Source: Bin90 sp965214635
Lineage (GTDB): Bacteria > Chloroflexota > Dehalococcoidia > Lucifugimonadales > JADFKI01
Reading direction: 5' to 3'
NCBI GenBank assembly: GCA_965214635.1
Contig: OZ243964.1
Coordinates: 1 to 64,000, forward strand
Length of the DNA stretch: 64,000 nt
The position numbers and the translations under genes were made by a program. The notes under the pieces are model-generated. The model was not told the DNA's origin and searched no databases. It saw only the letters and a program-made list of their open reading frames with translations. Shown piece after piece: positions 50,997 to 59,822 of the stretch (position 1 is the first letter of the stretch; each line of letters begins with the position of its first letter).

Positions 50997-51944
50997 ATGG
51001 GGAATCAGGGCAAGACATTCAGGGGCAGCCATACCGTTCTTGCTACGCCGTTCACGCCGGGTGGGCGTGGTATCGACACGGACGCATTGCGCCGTCTTGT
51101 GGACTGGCAGGTAGAGCGAGGCAGCCATGGAATCATCCCCTTGGGCAGCACGGGCGAGTTTCTATCGGTTACGGACGCGGAGCGGGCGCAGGTCGTGAAG
51201 ACGGTGGTCGAGGCTGCGGACGGGCGCATCCCGGTGCTCATCGGCACGGCGGATGAGTGGACGGACAAGGCGGTGCGCTACTCGCAGCAGGCGCAGGAAC
51301 TCGGAGCGGACGGCGTTATGGTCATCCCGCCATACTACTCCAGCCCCACTGAGGATGAGCTTTTCGAACACTTCCGCCGCATCAACGACGCCATCCGCAT
51401 CCCGATTATGGTCTATAACAACCCGAACACATCCAATGTGGATTTGCGTCCCGAGTTCGTAGCGCGCCTTGCTGCGCTGCCGAATGTGCAATACATCAAG
51501 GAATCCAGCGGCGATGTTACGCGCGTGCGCGAGATACGACGGCTGAGCAGCGACATATCTGTGTTCGCTGGCTATCATCCATTCGAGTCTCTGGCGGCAG
51601 GTGCGGACGGCTATGTGTCGGTCATCGGCAACTTCCTGCCAGCGGAATCGGCGATGGTGTGTAACTTGATGGACTTGGGCAGGCGCGACGATGCGCTGCG
51701 TCTCTACAACCATATGATACCGCTGCTGAACGCCATCGCCGGCGACAAGTATGTGTCCGCCACCAAGTGCGCCATGGCGCTAGTAGGAATGCCGGTTGGC
51801 GACCCGCGCCCGCCGCGCCTCCCGCTCCCCAGCGCCGATAGCGCCCAGATCCAGCGCCTACTCGCCGATTTTCGGTCAGAGTTTCCAGAACAGGAATGGA
51901 CGCAGTCGCCCGAGCTTCGCCCGAAAGCGCCGACGCTAGCTTAG
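50997..51944 (+). CDS. Dihydrodipicolinate synthase/N-acetylneuraminate lyase-family aldolase
   Basis: 315 residues. TPFTPGGRGIDTDALRRLVDWQVERGSHGIIPLGSTGEFLSV carries the GSTGE motif. PYYSSPTEDELFEHFRRI and IMVYNNPNTSNVDLRPEF (Tyr) follow, and the Schiff-base Lys is in VQYIKESSGDVTRVREI. It condenses or splits a pyruvate-type ketoacid. As it stands alone, without other lysine genes, a catabolic lyase role is as likely as DapA itself. A terminator follows. Confidence 0.9.
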   Translation: MGNQGKTFRGSHTVLATPFTPGGRGIDTDALRRLVDWQVERGSHGIIPLGSTGEFLSVTDAERAQVVKTVVEAADGRIPVLIGTADEWTDKAVRYSQQAQELGADGVMVIPPYYSSPTEDELFEHFRRINDAIRIPIMVYNNPNTSNVDLRPEFVARLAALPNVQYIKESSGDVTRVREIRRLSSDISVFAGYHPFESLAAGADGYVSVIGNFLPAESAMVCNLMDLGRRDDALRLYNHMIPLLNAIAGDKYVSATKCAMALVGMPVGDPRPPRLPLPSADSAQIQRLLADFRSEFPEQEWTQSPELRPKAPTLA

Positions 51945-51963
51945 CAGCGCTGATATTCCCTCA

Positions 51964-51992
51964 CGGGGAGATGGGTGACTCCCCGGGTTTTG
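51964..51992 (+). terminator. Terminator between the DapA-family and ABC ATPase genes
   Basis: CGGGGAG (51964-51970) pairs with CTCCCCG (51979-51985) across an 8-base loop, followed by GGTTTT. The genes converge here, so it may act in both directions. Confidence 0.7.
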
Positions 51993-51999
51993 GTATTGC

Positions 52000-52758
52000 C
52001 TAATCTGCGCCGCCATTCATGTAGGTTATGCCGTGCGCGCCGTAAAGTTCCTCTAGCACCGCGGGCGTGAACGCCTGCTCAGGCTCGCAGTAGGCGCAGA
52101 TGTGGCAGTTGATGCACAGAAGCTTGTCGCAGCGGCGTGCTAGGTTGGTGAGTTCGTGTGTAGACAGCAGGATGGTCTTGCCCTCGTCGCGCAGGCTGAG
52201 CAGCACGGCGACCAAGCCCTCTTGCGATGCCACATCCACGCCGCTGAACGCCTCGTCTAGCAGCAGCATCTCCGCCTCTTGCGCTAGCGCGCGTGCCACG
52301 AACACTCGCTGCCGCTGCCCGCCGGACATTTCGCTGATGAGGGCGTTACGATACTCCCACATGCCCACACGCTTCAGCGCATCTTGTACGATGCGGCGGT
52401 CTCGCTTGGCGGGGCGGCGCAGCCAGCCGATGCGGCGGCTTCTGCCGAGCGCAACCACATCTTGCGCGTTGATGGGAAAGCGCCAGTTGATGTGTTCCTG
52501 CTGCGGAACATAGGCTATCTTCCCGCGGGCGTCAGCAGGCTGCTGCCCGAATGCCTGCACCTGCCCAGATTGGACGGGTATCAAGCCGATTATGGCGTTG
52601 AACAGCGTGCTCTTGCCTGCGCCGTTGGGGCCAACGACGCCGATGAGTTCGCCCTTACCCACGCAGAACGATATGTCCCGTAGCACCTGCACGCCGCCGA
52701 GTTCGACTTGTACATCCTCTATGACGAGCGGCTGGTTGGGCGATTTGGCAGTTTTCAT
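52000..52758 (-). CDS. ABC transporter ATP-binding protein, metal (zinc/manganese) type, with Cys cluster
   Basis: 252 residues. Walker A GPNGAGKST, Q-loop VPQQEHINWRFP, signature MSGGQRQRVFVARALAQ, Walker B LLLDEAFSGVD and the H-loop STHELTN are complete. Similarity of the surroundings (FPINAQDVVALGR) is to ZnuC/MntB-type importers. Near the C-terminus the strand that usually reads 'LNxxxxAxGP' is DKLLCINCHICAYCEPEQ, giving CxxCxxCxxC. No permease or binding-protein gene is adjacent, so the partner subunits are elsewhere. Confidence 0.9.
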   Translation of the reverse strand: MKTAKSPNQPLVIEDVQVELGGVQVLRDISFCVGKGELIGVVGPNGAGKSTLFNAIIGLIPVQSGQVQAFGQQPADARGKIAYVPQQEHINWRFPINAQDVVALGRSRRIGWLRRPAKRDRRIVQDALKRVGMWEYRNALISEMSGGQRQRVFVARALAQEAEMLLLDEAFSGVDVASQEGLVAVLLSLRDEGKTILLSTHELTNLARRCDKLLCINCHICAYCEPEQAFTPAVLEELYGAHGITYMNGGAD

Positions 52759-52911
52759 TATGTGTCCATATGTCTGTCAGCTGACTGCGATTAAGAGCGC
52801 CTTTTGATATATTGTATCATATGAAAAGAGAAGTGTTAAATGCTGAGAACCGAGGATTGGGCTGCACCAGATCGGGCGAAGATGAGGCGTTACCCGTGCG
52901 CGATAATGCGT

Positions 52912-53427
52912 TCAGACTATGCCGTCGAGGAGACTGACGGTCATTAGATTGGCGGAGATGTCCACTTTCAGAACGACATCGGGGATTGCGGGGATGAGTA
53001 TGTCGCGTCGTCCCGATGCACGGATGACATAGACATCGTTGCTGCCGGTAACGATAATCTCGCCGATTGTGCCAAGCTGTTCGCCATCGTCGGCTTGGAC
53101 GCACATACCCAGGATTTGGAAGTGGTAGTATTCGCCGTCGGGCAGTGGCGCTGCTTCGTGCGGCAGGATTGTGAGATCCTCGCCGCGCAGGGCTTCTGCT
53201 TGTGTGCGATCGTGTGCGGCGTCCAGCTTCACCAGCAGCCCGCGCTTGTGCCTGCGGGAGTGTTCCACACGAACGGGCTTGCCTCTCATCCGCAGGATGC
53301 TGCCGGGCGCAAAACGATGCGGTGCGTCTGAGAAGACTTCTACGGACACATCGCCGCGCAAGCCCCAAGCAGAGCGAATGCGCCCCACAAGCACGGGGAT
53401 GTCGGCGTCGGGGGCGCTATGCTGCAA
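52912..53427 (-). CDS. rimM: Ribosome maturation factor RimM
   Basis: 171 residues from TTG 53427, three bases after the khpA stop. VLVGRIRSAWGLRGDVSVEVFSD is the RimM N-domain opening. LRGEDLTILPHEAAPLPDGEYYHFQILGMCV leads to the PRC-barrel C-domain, and the end (DILIPAIPDVVLKVDISANLMTV) is typical. It binds ribosomal protein S19 and helps 16S maturation. Third gene of rpsP-khpA-rimM; the usual trmD and rplS do not follow. Confidence 0.93.
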   Translation of the reverse strand: MQHSAPDADIPVLVGRIRSAWGLRGDVSVEVFSDAPHRFAPGSILRMRGKPVRVEHSRRHKRGLLVKLDAAHDRTQAEALRGEDLTILPHEAAPLPDGEYYHFQILGMCVQADDGEQLGTIGEIIVTGSNDVYVIRASGRRDILIPAIPDVVLKVDISANLMTVSLLDGIV

Positions 53428-53430
53428 GGG

Positions 53431-53664
53431 CTAGTCGACTATCTCTAGGACGGCGCGCGTGCCCCGCTTGACGGCTGCGACTCGGAGCAGGGCGCGGATA
53501 GCCTGTGCGACGCGCCCACGCCTGCCGATGACCTTGCCTCTGTCTTCTACGGCAACCTCGAGGCGCAGCACCACGACGCCGTTGTCGCCTATCTCCTCGG
53601 TAACACGCACTTGGTCTGGGTGTGCGGTGATGGTCTTGGCGATGTACTCTACGATCTCTTTCAT
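53431..53664 (-). CDS. khpA: KH-domain RNA-binding protein KhpA
   Basis: The ATG at 53664 gives 77 residues: MKEIVEYIAKTITAHPDQVRV. The KH core VIGRRGRVAQAIRALLRVAA has the GxxG loop (GRRG). It binds RNA in the cytosol, often with KhpB, affecting cell-wall and division transcripts. It lies four bases after the rpsP stop, in the standard order rpsP-khpA-rimM. Confidence 0.93.
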   Translation of the reverse strand: MKEIVEYIAKTITAHPDQVRVTEEIGDNGVVVLRLEVAVEDRGKVIGRRGRVAQAIRALLRVAAVKRGTRAVLEIVD

Positions 53665-53668
53665 TGCG

Positions 53669-53995
53669 CTACTCTGACGGGGTATCCGCCGCATCATCCG
53701 CATCATCTACGGTTTCGTCGGTTGCATCGTCTGCGGCTTCGGTGGGTGTGTCGTCTGCGGGGTCGGGCATCTTGTCTATGATGCGTTGTACGGCGTCGGA
53801 TGGCTGAGCGCCTACGCTAAGCCACTTGCGAGCCTTGTCCGCGTCTATGACCACGGTGGGCGGCTCGGTGCGTGGGTTGTAGTGGCCGAGGTAGTCCACG
53901 AACGCACCGTCGCGGGCGGCTCGGGAGTCGGCGACGACGATGCGGTAGCTAGGCTGGTTCTTAGCGCCGACGCGCCGTAGTCTCATTCGGAGCAT
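53669..53995 (-). CDS. rpsP: 30S ribosomal protein S16 with acidic C-terminal tail
   Basis: The ATG at 53995, after AGGACAAAAA, gives 108 residues: MLRMRLRRVGAKNQPSYRIV, DGAFVDYLGHYNPRTEP and KARKWLSVGAQPSDAVQRII are S16 hallmarks. The last ~30 residues (ADDTPTEAADDATDETVDDA and on) are a strongly acidic extension beyond the standard length. A good promoter lies about 110 bases upstream at 54134-54105. It heads the rpsP-khpA-rimM operon. Confidence 0.96.
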   Translation of the reverse strand: MLRMRLRRVGAKNQPSYRIVVADSRAARDGAFVDYLGHYNPRTEPPTVVIDADKARKWLSVGAQPSDAVQRIIDKMPDPADDTPTEAADDATDETVDDADDAADTPSE

Positions 53996-54305
53996 TTTTT
54001 GTCCTTGCTGTCCTTGAATGTCTTGTGTCGGGATTGCGTTGCGGGCGAGTTGTGCCGTGTGCGGCATTTGGATGACACACCTGGGAAGGGTGTAAGCCCA
54101 AGCGATTTTAGCGTTGCGGCGGATGTTGTGTCAACGAAACGGGTATGCCCCTGCAAATCGTGCAGGGCTGTGCGGCTTGCCGTACCGGGCAGCGGGTGTG
54201 TGAAAGTGCAGAGCGTCGGAATGAACCGGCGCCGTGTGCCTACCATAGCCAACAGGTGCAAGCCGAACAGGGATGACGATGCGAGTTGCAGTCCGGGGAA
54301 GGGGG
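53996..54305. other. Intergenic region with the rpsP promoter and leader
   Basis: No gene seen. It carries the rpsP promoter (54105-54134, minus strand) and a leader of about 100 bases with a short hairpin (ACACC/GGTGT around 54078-54094, minus strand). The right part (54135-54305) is featureless to the eye. Confidence 0.6.
54105..54134 (-). promoter_or_regulatory. Sigma70-type promoter of the rpsP operon
   Basis: On the minus strand, TTGACA (54134-54129) is followed after 18 bases by TAAAAT (54110-54105). Transcription would start near 54098, leaving a leader of about 100 bases to the rpsP ATG. Confidence 0.75.
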
Positions 54306-54578
54306 CTAGGCGTTCTTGGCTTTCTGCAACGCCTTCATTATGCGGGACTTGCGACGGGATGCGTTGTTGGGATGCAGCACGCCTTTTTGTGCCGCCTTGT
54401 CGAGCGCGACGAATGCGTTGCGGACGGCATGTTCTGCGCCGTCCAAGTCGTTTGCGTCGATGAGAAGGCGGGCTTTCCTCACGGCGGTCTTTGCTCGCGT
54501 GCGGATGGGCAGGTTGCGGATGCGTCGCCGTTCGGCTACGCGTGCCGATTTTGCGCTTGGCATTATTGGTTCGTTCAT
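54306..54578 (-). CDS. rpsT: 30S ribosomal protein S20
   Basis: Up to 90 residues: MNEPIMPSAKSARVAERRRIRN. The second Met (54563) is the typical S20 start (MPxxKSAxKR-like). GAGAAAGG directly precedes the first ATG, so the exact start is open. Basic helices and KAAQKGVLHPNNASRRKSRI, the conserved LHxNxAxRxKSR motif, are clear. It binds 16S rRNA. It lies downstream of relA/spoT on the same strand. Confidence 0.94.
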   Translation of the reverse strand: MNEPIMPSAKSARVAERRRIRNLPIRTRAKTAVRKARLLIDANDLDGAEHAVRNAFVALDKAAQKGVLHPNNASRRKSRIMKALQKAKNA

Positions 54579-54722
54579 CCTTTCTCGTGATGTATCGCTA
54601 GGTTTTCGCTTACAAGTGTATCAGATTGGGGGATTTGATACAGGCACTCTGTTTTTCGGCAAGCGGCATCGGCAGCAGGTATGCAGACCCGCTAGGGGCT
54701 TGGAGACGGCGCATAACAGCGT

Positions 54723-56927
54723 TCAAGAGCGTGGGCGGCTCACGCTTTCTACGCCGGGCACGGCTTCCATCTTGGAGAACAGGCTGTGGAGCTGGAGAAT
54801 GCCATTGACAAACATGGTGAAGGTTATGATCGACACGCCGCGCCTCTCGTTGGAGTTGCAGTCTTCGATGTTGACATCCTCATTGGACACTAGTGTGGTG
54901 ATGTCGCTCAGCAGCCCTTTTCGGTCACGCGCTTCCACTAGGACGGGGACTGGATAGGATTCCTGGGGCTGGCTCCATCCGATATTATGGATGAGGTTCT
55001 TGCTCTCGGCACTTATATTGGAACAGGTGCGCCGATGCACATCAACTCTGCTGTCAACCGTTACATAACCGATGATTTTTTCGCCGCGTATTATGGGAGC
55101 ACAGCACTCCGCTATTCGCGGGAGTTGCCCCGCACCGGATACCCGGCTGCTGTCGGACATTTCGGACGGCGCATCGGTATCAATATAGGGATCGATTTCG
55201 GTGGGCTGATGGGTGATGGCAATTCGATCAGCTACCTGCTGCACAGTGATCTCGCTGCTGCCGAGTGCGGCTAGAAACTCGTCCGGGTTAGGGTAGTTAA
55301 ACATATGCGCTACCTTTTCCACCATGATGGAGGGTGTCAGGCGGCGGATCTTCTTGCGGAATATATCCTTGCCGGACTGAATTTTGTCCTTGAGATCTTG
55401 GTGGCGATTGAACCACTGACGCACTTCTCTGTGGGCATATTCGGTTTTGAGGTAGCCACGATTATGATCGAGCCATTCGAGTCTGGGGCTGCTCTTATCG
55501 TTGGACATAATTTCTACGGTGTCGCTGTTTTGGAGCGGGTAGTTGAGTTGGACAAACTTGTAGTTGACCTTCGCACCGATGCAGTGAAGACCGAGGTCAG
55601 TGTGGATGCGGAAGGCGAAATCTAGCGGAGTTGATCCGGCCGGAAGATCTATAAGCTTAGCCTCCGGCGTAAAGACCTGAACCCGATGCTTATTCAATTC
55701 GTCGGTCTGCATGGACTCTTTGAAGTCTATGGGATTGTCGATCTCGCGCAGTCGTGCTACAGTTTGGCGCAACTGGGACATTCTTTTTTCTAAGTCGCTG
55801 TCTGATGTGCTGGTGCCGCCGTCTCCTTTGTAGCGCCAGTGGGCGGCGACGCCGTATTCAGCGCTGCGGTGCATCTTGACGGTACGAATCTGCACCTCTA
55901 CGGGATGCATGCCTACGCACTGCACGGTCGTGTGCAGCGATTGGTATCCATTTTTCTTGGGAGCGTAGATGTAGTCGTCGATCTGGCCTCCCTTCGGCCG
56001 CCATGTAGCATGAACTACGCGCAATGCACGGTAGCAGTCATCCTCATTGTTCACGATGATACGGAGTGCAAACAAGTCGTAGATGTCGTCCACGCCTAGG
56101 TTCTCGCTCCGGTACTTTTCCATCTTACGGTGGATGCTGTATATGTGTTTTGCCCTCCCAGTAACCTTGCAGACGATACCCGCTTCGTCTAGTGCAGATT
56201 GGAGGATGGAGCGGACCCGATAGATATAGTCCTCACGCTCTTGGCGCTTGGCGTTGAGCATCTTTGATATTTCGCGGTACTCGACCCGGTTTATGTGGCG
56301 GAATGCGAGGTCTTCCAACTTCCACTTGATTTCCCAAATGCCGAGCATGTGAGCTAGACGGGCGTATATCCTCAGTGTCTCGACGGCTTTTTTGTGTCGG
56401 CGTGAGTGATCCAGTGCGTCTAGGGTGCTCATATTGTGGAGTCTATCAGCGAGCTTGATGAGCACTACCCGTATGTTCGATGTATTCGAGATCGCTATCG
56501 TCATCAGCTTGTTGAATGTTGCTGCATCTGCGAGTTTGCCGTCGGGATCCTGTGCCATACCGAGCCGTGCTTGCTCATCAGCGACTTCCTCCTTGGTGAG
56601 CTTCGTTACGCCGTCGACGAGCGTGGCTATTTCACTGCCGAACTCCGCCTTGAGTTCTTCAATGGAAACATCGCAGTCCTCCACCACATCGTGCAGTAGG
56701 GCGGCGGCGAGGGTGGGCGCATCGAGACGTATGTCTGATAGTTCCAGGGCAGTCTGCAGCGGATGCTCTATGAACGGCTCGCCGGATTTCCGATGCTGCC
56801 CGGTGTGCGCTCCATCGGCGTACTCGTAAGCGCGCTGTATGACTTCGAGATGGTCCTCAGGCAGGTAAGTACCCACCTTTTTCAGGAGCTTGTCAAACAA
56901 CTTGTCCGGCGTGGTCGTGCTCTTCAT
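54723..56927 (-). CDS. rel: Bifunctional (p)ppGpp synthetase/hydrolase (RelA/SpoT)
   Basis: 734 residues with AGGAG before the ATG. The hydrolase domain has HRKSGEPFIEHPLQTALEL and the HD pair ALLHDVVED. The synthetase domain has IYSIHRKMEKYRSENLGVDDIYDLFALRIIV and KKNGYQSLHTTV. The TGS domain (VQVFTPEAKLIDLPAGSTPLDFAF) and a C-terminal ACT domain (YPVPVLVEARDRKGLLSDIT) follow. It makes and degrades ppGpp in the stringent response. Both the HD motif and the synthetase core look intact, so it is a long bifunctional Rel. Confidence 0.96.
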   Translation of the reverse strand: MKSTTTPDKLFDKLLKKVGTYLPEDHLEVIQRAYEYADGAHTGQHRKSGEPFIEHPLQTALELSDIRLDAPTLAAALLHDVVEDCDVSIEELKAEFGSEIATLVDGVTKLTKEEVADEQARLGMAQDPDGKLADAATFNKLMTIAISNTSNIRVVLIKLADRLHNMSTLDALDHSRRHKKAVETLRIYARLAHMLGIWEIKWKLEDLAFRHINRVEYREISKMLNAKRQEREDYIYRVRSILQSALDEAGIVCKVTGRAKHIYSIHRKMEKYRSENLGVDDIYDLFALRIIVNNEDDCYRALRVVHATWRPKGGQIDDYIYAPKKNGYQSLHTTVQCVGMHPVEVQIRTVKMHRSAEYGVAAHWRYKGDGGTSTSDSDLEKRMSQLRQTVARLREIDNPIDFKESMQTDELNKHRVQVFTPEAKLIDLPAGSTPLDFAFRIHTDLGLHCIGAKVNYKFVQLNYPLQNSDTVEIMSNDKSSPRLEWLDHNRGYLKTEYAHREVRQWFNRHQDLKDKIQSGKDIFRKKIRRLTPSIMVEKVAHMFNYPNPDEFLAALGSSEITVQQVADRIAITHQPTEIDPYIDTDAPSEMSDSSRVSGAGQLPRIAECCAPIIRGEKIIGYVTVDSRVDVHRRTCSNISAESKNLIHNIGWSQPQESYPVPVLVEARDRKGLLSDITTLVSNEDVNIEDCNSNERRGVSIITFTMFVNGILQLHSLFSKMEAVPGVESVSRPRS

Positions 56928-56962
56928 TTGAGTCGCTCCTACTAATCAAGGGCATCAAGATT

Positions 56963-56968
56963 ATTATA
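56963..56968 (-). promoter_or_regulatory. Possible -10 of rel
   Basis: A perfect TATAAT on the minus strand, 35 bases before the rel ATG. No good -35 is seen at 16-18 bases. Confidence 0.4.
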
Positions 56969-57108
56969 GATTGCAGGGCGCTATGGGCGCAGTATGTGAG
57001 CAGCCGATTTTTAATAATGTTTACAGATTACAGGGCTTGCAGGTAGGTTTCAAGTGGAATATCAATGTAAATTGAGAGCGGGGTTGGTGAGAGAGGCGAA
57101 GGCGCATG

Positions 57109-57117
57109 TGTTACAAT
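57109..57117 (+). promoter_or_regulatory. Extended -10 promoter of hisS
   Basis: TGT followed by TACAAT (57112-57117) is a TGn-extended -10. Transcription would begin near 57125, which excludes an upstream start at 57119 and supports ATG 57203 for hisS. Confidence 0.55.
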
Positions 57118-57202
57118 TTTGGAGTGCGTGGCTGGGCGTTTGATGGGAGTTGCATCCGCTTTTGTATATCATGTTGTATGTCAGGGAGAACAGCGAAAGC
57201 AT

Positions 57203-58573
57203 ATGTGTGCCGACCGACGGGACAGGATAAGTGCATCGGCGATAAGCGGCTTCCCGGAGTGGTCGCCGTCTGAGCGGCTTGTGGAGCAGCGGATGCTGGA
57301 CGAAATTCGTGCCGCCTTCGAGCGGTTCGGGTTTTCGTCCATAGAGACGCCGGCGGTGGAGCGCAACGCCGTGCTGACGGCGAAGGGCGGCGAAGAGACG
57401 GTACGGCAGATATATGCGCTAACGGGCTTGCACGCGCAGGGCGGCGATGCGCTGCGCGACTATTCGTTGCACTTTGACCTGACCGTGCCGCTGGCGCGCT
57501 ATGTGGCGCAGCGCAGCAACGAGCTGGTGTTCCCATTTCGCCGCTATCAGATGCAAAAGGTCTGGCGCGGCGAGCGTCCGCAGCACGGACGGTTTCGCGA
57601 ATTCACCCAGTGCGACATAGACATCGTGGGTGATGGCAAACTAAGCCTGCTCGCTGACGCCGAAATACCGGCGGTCATAGACGGCGTGTTCACGGCGCTG
57701 AACATTGGCGACTTCGTCATCCGCATCAGCAACCGCAAGATACTGACGGGATACCTCGAACATCTGGGATTCAGCGATGAAGATGCGGCGTCCATACTGC
57801 GGGAAGCGGACAAGATAGAGCGGCAGGGAGAGAAGCCGTTGCGGGCGCATCTGGAAGCGCAAGGTGCGAGCACTGACACTGCCGTCGCAATACTGACGCT
57901 GGTGCAGATGGCGGGTGACTCTGTGGACATCCTAGAGCGGCTGGCGGCGATGCGCGGCGTCGGCGAGCGTTTCGAGCAGGGCGTTGCCGAGCTTAGCGCC
58001 GTGTTCGAGCATGCGACCGAGTTCGGCATCCCGCAGGGGCATATCGCCGTGGATTTGGGCATCGTGCGCGGGCTGGACTACTACACCGGGACGATATACG
58101 AAACGAGGCTAGTGGGTCATCCGCAGCTGGGGAGCATCTGCTCCGGCGGGCGCTACGATGACTTGGCAAGCTACTTCACGGGCAGGACGCTGCCGGGCGT
58201 GGGCATATCCATCGGCTGGACCCGTCTGTTTTCGCAGCTGCTGCGTGCCGGCATCGTGCAGACGGGCGCATCGTCCGGCGCACAAGTCCTCGTAACTACG
58301 CTGGGTGCGGGACAGCTGAAGCCTGCGATTGAGCTGGCGAGTATGCTGCGGGCGAGGGGTGTCGACACAGAGCTTTACATCGAAGACGCAGGCTTGCGGC
58401 GGCAGCTTCGGTTTGCGGCGCGCAAGGGCATCCGCTTCGTGGTAATCCCCCTGCCTGATGAGCTTGAGCGCTGTCGGGTGAAACTTCGCGATATGCATTC
58501 GAGCGAAGAGTCCACAGTCAGTATAGAGCATCTGGCTGACAAGATAATCAGGGAATCAGCCATCAATAACTGA
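57203..58573 (+). CDS. hisS: Histidine-tRNA ligase
   Basis: The ATG at 57203 gives 456 residues: MCADRRDRISASAISGFPEW. Motif 2 is RRYQMQKVWRGERPQHGRFREFTQCDIDIVG, and GLDYYTGTIYE is the histidyl-tRNA synthetase signature. Motif 3 is GVGISIGWTRL. A C-terminal anticodon-binding domain (AQVLVTTLGAGQLKPAIELASMLRARG) follows. It charges tRNA-His. A long perfect hairpin overlaps its last codons and stop. Confidence 0.94.
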   Translation: MCADRRDRISASAISGFPEWSPSERLVEQRMLDEIRAAFERFGFSSIETPAVERNAVLTAKGGEETVRQIYALTGLHAQGGDALRDYSLHFDLTVPLARYVAQRSNELVFPFRRYQMQKVWRGERPQHGRFREFTQCDIDIVGDGKLSLLADAEIPAVIDGVFTALNIGDFVIRISNRKILTGYLEHLGFSDEDAASILREADKIERQGEKPLRAHLEAQGASTDTAVAILTLVQMAGDSVDILERLAAMRGVGERFEQGVAELSAVFEHATEFGIPQGHIAVDLGIVRGLDYYTGTIYETRLVGHPQLGSICSGGRYDDLASYFTGRTLPGVGISIGWTRLFSQLLRAGIVQTGASSGAQVLVTTLGAGQLKPAIELASMLRARGVDTELYIEDAGLRRQLRFAARKGIRFVVIPLPDELERCRVKLRDMHSSEESTVSIEHLADKIIRESAINN

Positions 58574-58592
58574 CTACCGGTTATTGATGGCT
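58558..58592 (+). terminator. 13-bp perfect hairpin spanning the hisS stop codon
   Basis: AGCCATCAATAAC (58558-58570) pairs with GTTATTGATGGCT (58580-58592), with a 9-base loop holding the TGA stop (58571-58573). No T-run follows directly; the first is at 58610, TTTTCC. It may be a terminator without a U-tract or an mRNA-stabilising element. Confidence 0.6.
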
Positions 58593-58748
58593 ATACGGAC
58601 ATCGGCGCTCTTTTCCTGAGAATGCGGGATGAGTTGCGACCACCAGGGTGAGCGTATCAGCGGGTAACACCGGTTTCATCGCAGAACAGGACGCTCGATC
58701 TCGAGATAATGGCTTGACAACTTGCAACTGAAAACTTGGTAAGCGCAT

Positions 58749-59822
58749 ATGACAATGTTAGAGCGCCTTGCGGGCGTGGAACGGCGATACGCTGAGCTGG
58801 ATGAGTTGATGGCGGACCCGGAAGTGTCTGTCGATTACACGCGCATTCAAGACCTTGCGAAAGAGCAGGCTGGCATACGCACGCTGGTGGAGCTGTCGCG
58901 CGAGTATCGCAGCACCTTGCAGCAGCTGGACGATGTGCGGATACTGCTACGGGAAGAGTCGGATGGGGACATGGCGCAGCTGGCGCGCGAGGAAGAACAG
59001 GAACTGCGGGCGAGTATAGAGCGCATCGAGGCGGCGCTGCGCGTGGAGCTAATCCCCAAAGACCCCAACGACGAAAAGAATGTGATTGTGGAAATACGCG
59101 CCGGCACCGGTGGGGACGAAGCCGGACTGTTTGCGTCCGACCTGTATCGAATGTACACCCGGTATGCCCAGCGCAACGGCTGGCAGACCGAAGTCATCGA
59201 TGTGAACCAGACAGGCTTGGGCGCAATCAAAGAGATAGTGTTCGAGCTGCGCGGGCGGGGAGCGTACAGCCGTCTGAAGCACGAAAGTGGCGGGCATCGC
59301 GTCCAGCGCGTCCCGGTTACCGAATCCAGCGGACGCATCCACACCTCCGCAGCCACCGTCGCCGTGCTGCCTGAAGCCGAAGATGTGGATGTGGAGATAA
59401 AGCCTGAAGACCTAGACATCGACATCTTTCGCGCTGGTGGACACGGCGGTCAGAATGTGCAGAAAGTGGAGACGGCGGTGCGTATCACGCACACCCCCAC
59501 TGGCATAGTGGCTACTTGCCAAGACGAACGCTCGCAGCTGAAGAATCGCGAAAAGGCAATGTCTGTGCTGCGCTCGCGGCTGCTGGCACGCGAAATAGAG
59601 CTGCGACATCGCGAGGTGTCTGATGCGCGTCGGACGATGATAGGCAGCGGCGATAGATCGCAGCGCGTCCGCACATACAACTTCCCGCAGGGGCGCGTAA
59701 CCGACCACCGCGTCAACCTCAGCAGCTACAATCTCGAGCATGTGCTAGATGGCGATATAGACGCGTTTGTCAGTGCTCTCATAGAGCGCGAACAAGCTGA
59801 AGTGCTTGCCGGCGGCGTTTGA
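58749..59822 (+). CDS. prfA: Peptide chain release factor 1
   Basis: 357 residues. The GGQ loop is FRAGGHGGQNVQKVETAVRI. RVPVTESSGRIHTSAATVAV holds the PVT stop-codon-reading tripeptide, which marks RF1 (UAA/UAG). NVIVEIRAGTGGDEAGLFASDLYRMY and the coiled-coil N-domain fit. It overlaps prmC by one base at TGATG. Confidence 0.97.
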   Translation: MTMLERLAGVERRYAELDELMADPEVSVDYTRIQDLAKEQAGIRTLVELSREYRSTLQQLDDVRILLREESDGDMAQLAREEEQELRASIERIEAALRVELIPKDPNDEKNVIVEIRAGTGGDEAGLFASDLYRMYTRYAQRNGWQTEVIDVNQTGLGAIKEIVFELRGRGAYSRLKHESGGHRVQRVPVTESSGRIHTSAATVAVLPEAEDVDVEIKPEDLDIDIFRAGGHGGQNVQKVETAVRITHTPTGIVATCQDERSQLKNREKAMSVLRSRLLAREIELRHREVSDARRTMIGSGDRSQRVRTYNFPQGRVTDHRVNLSSYNLEHVLDGDIDAFVSALIEREQAEVLAGGV

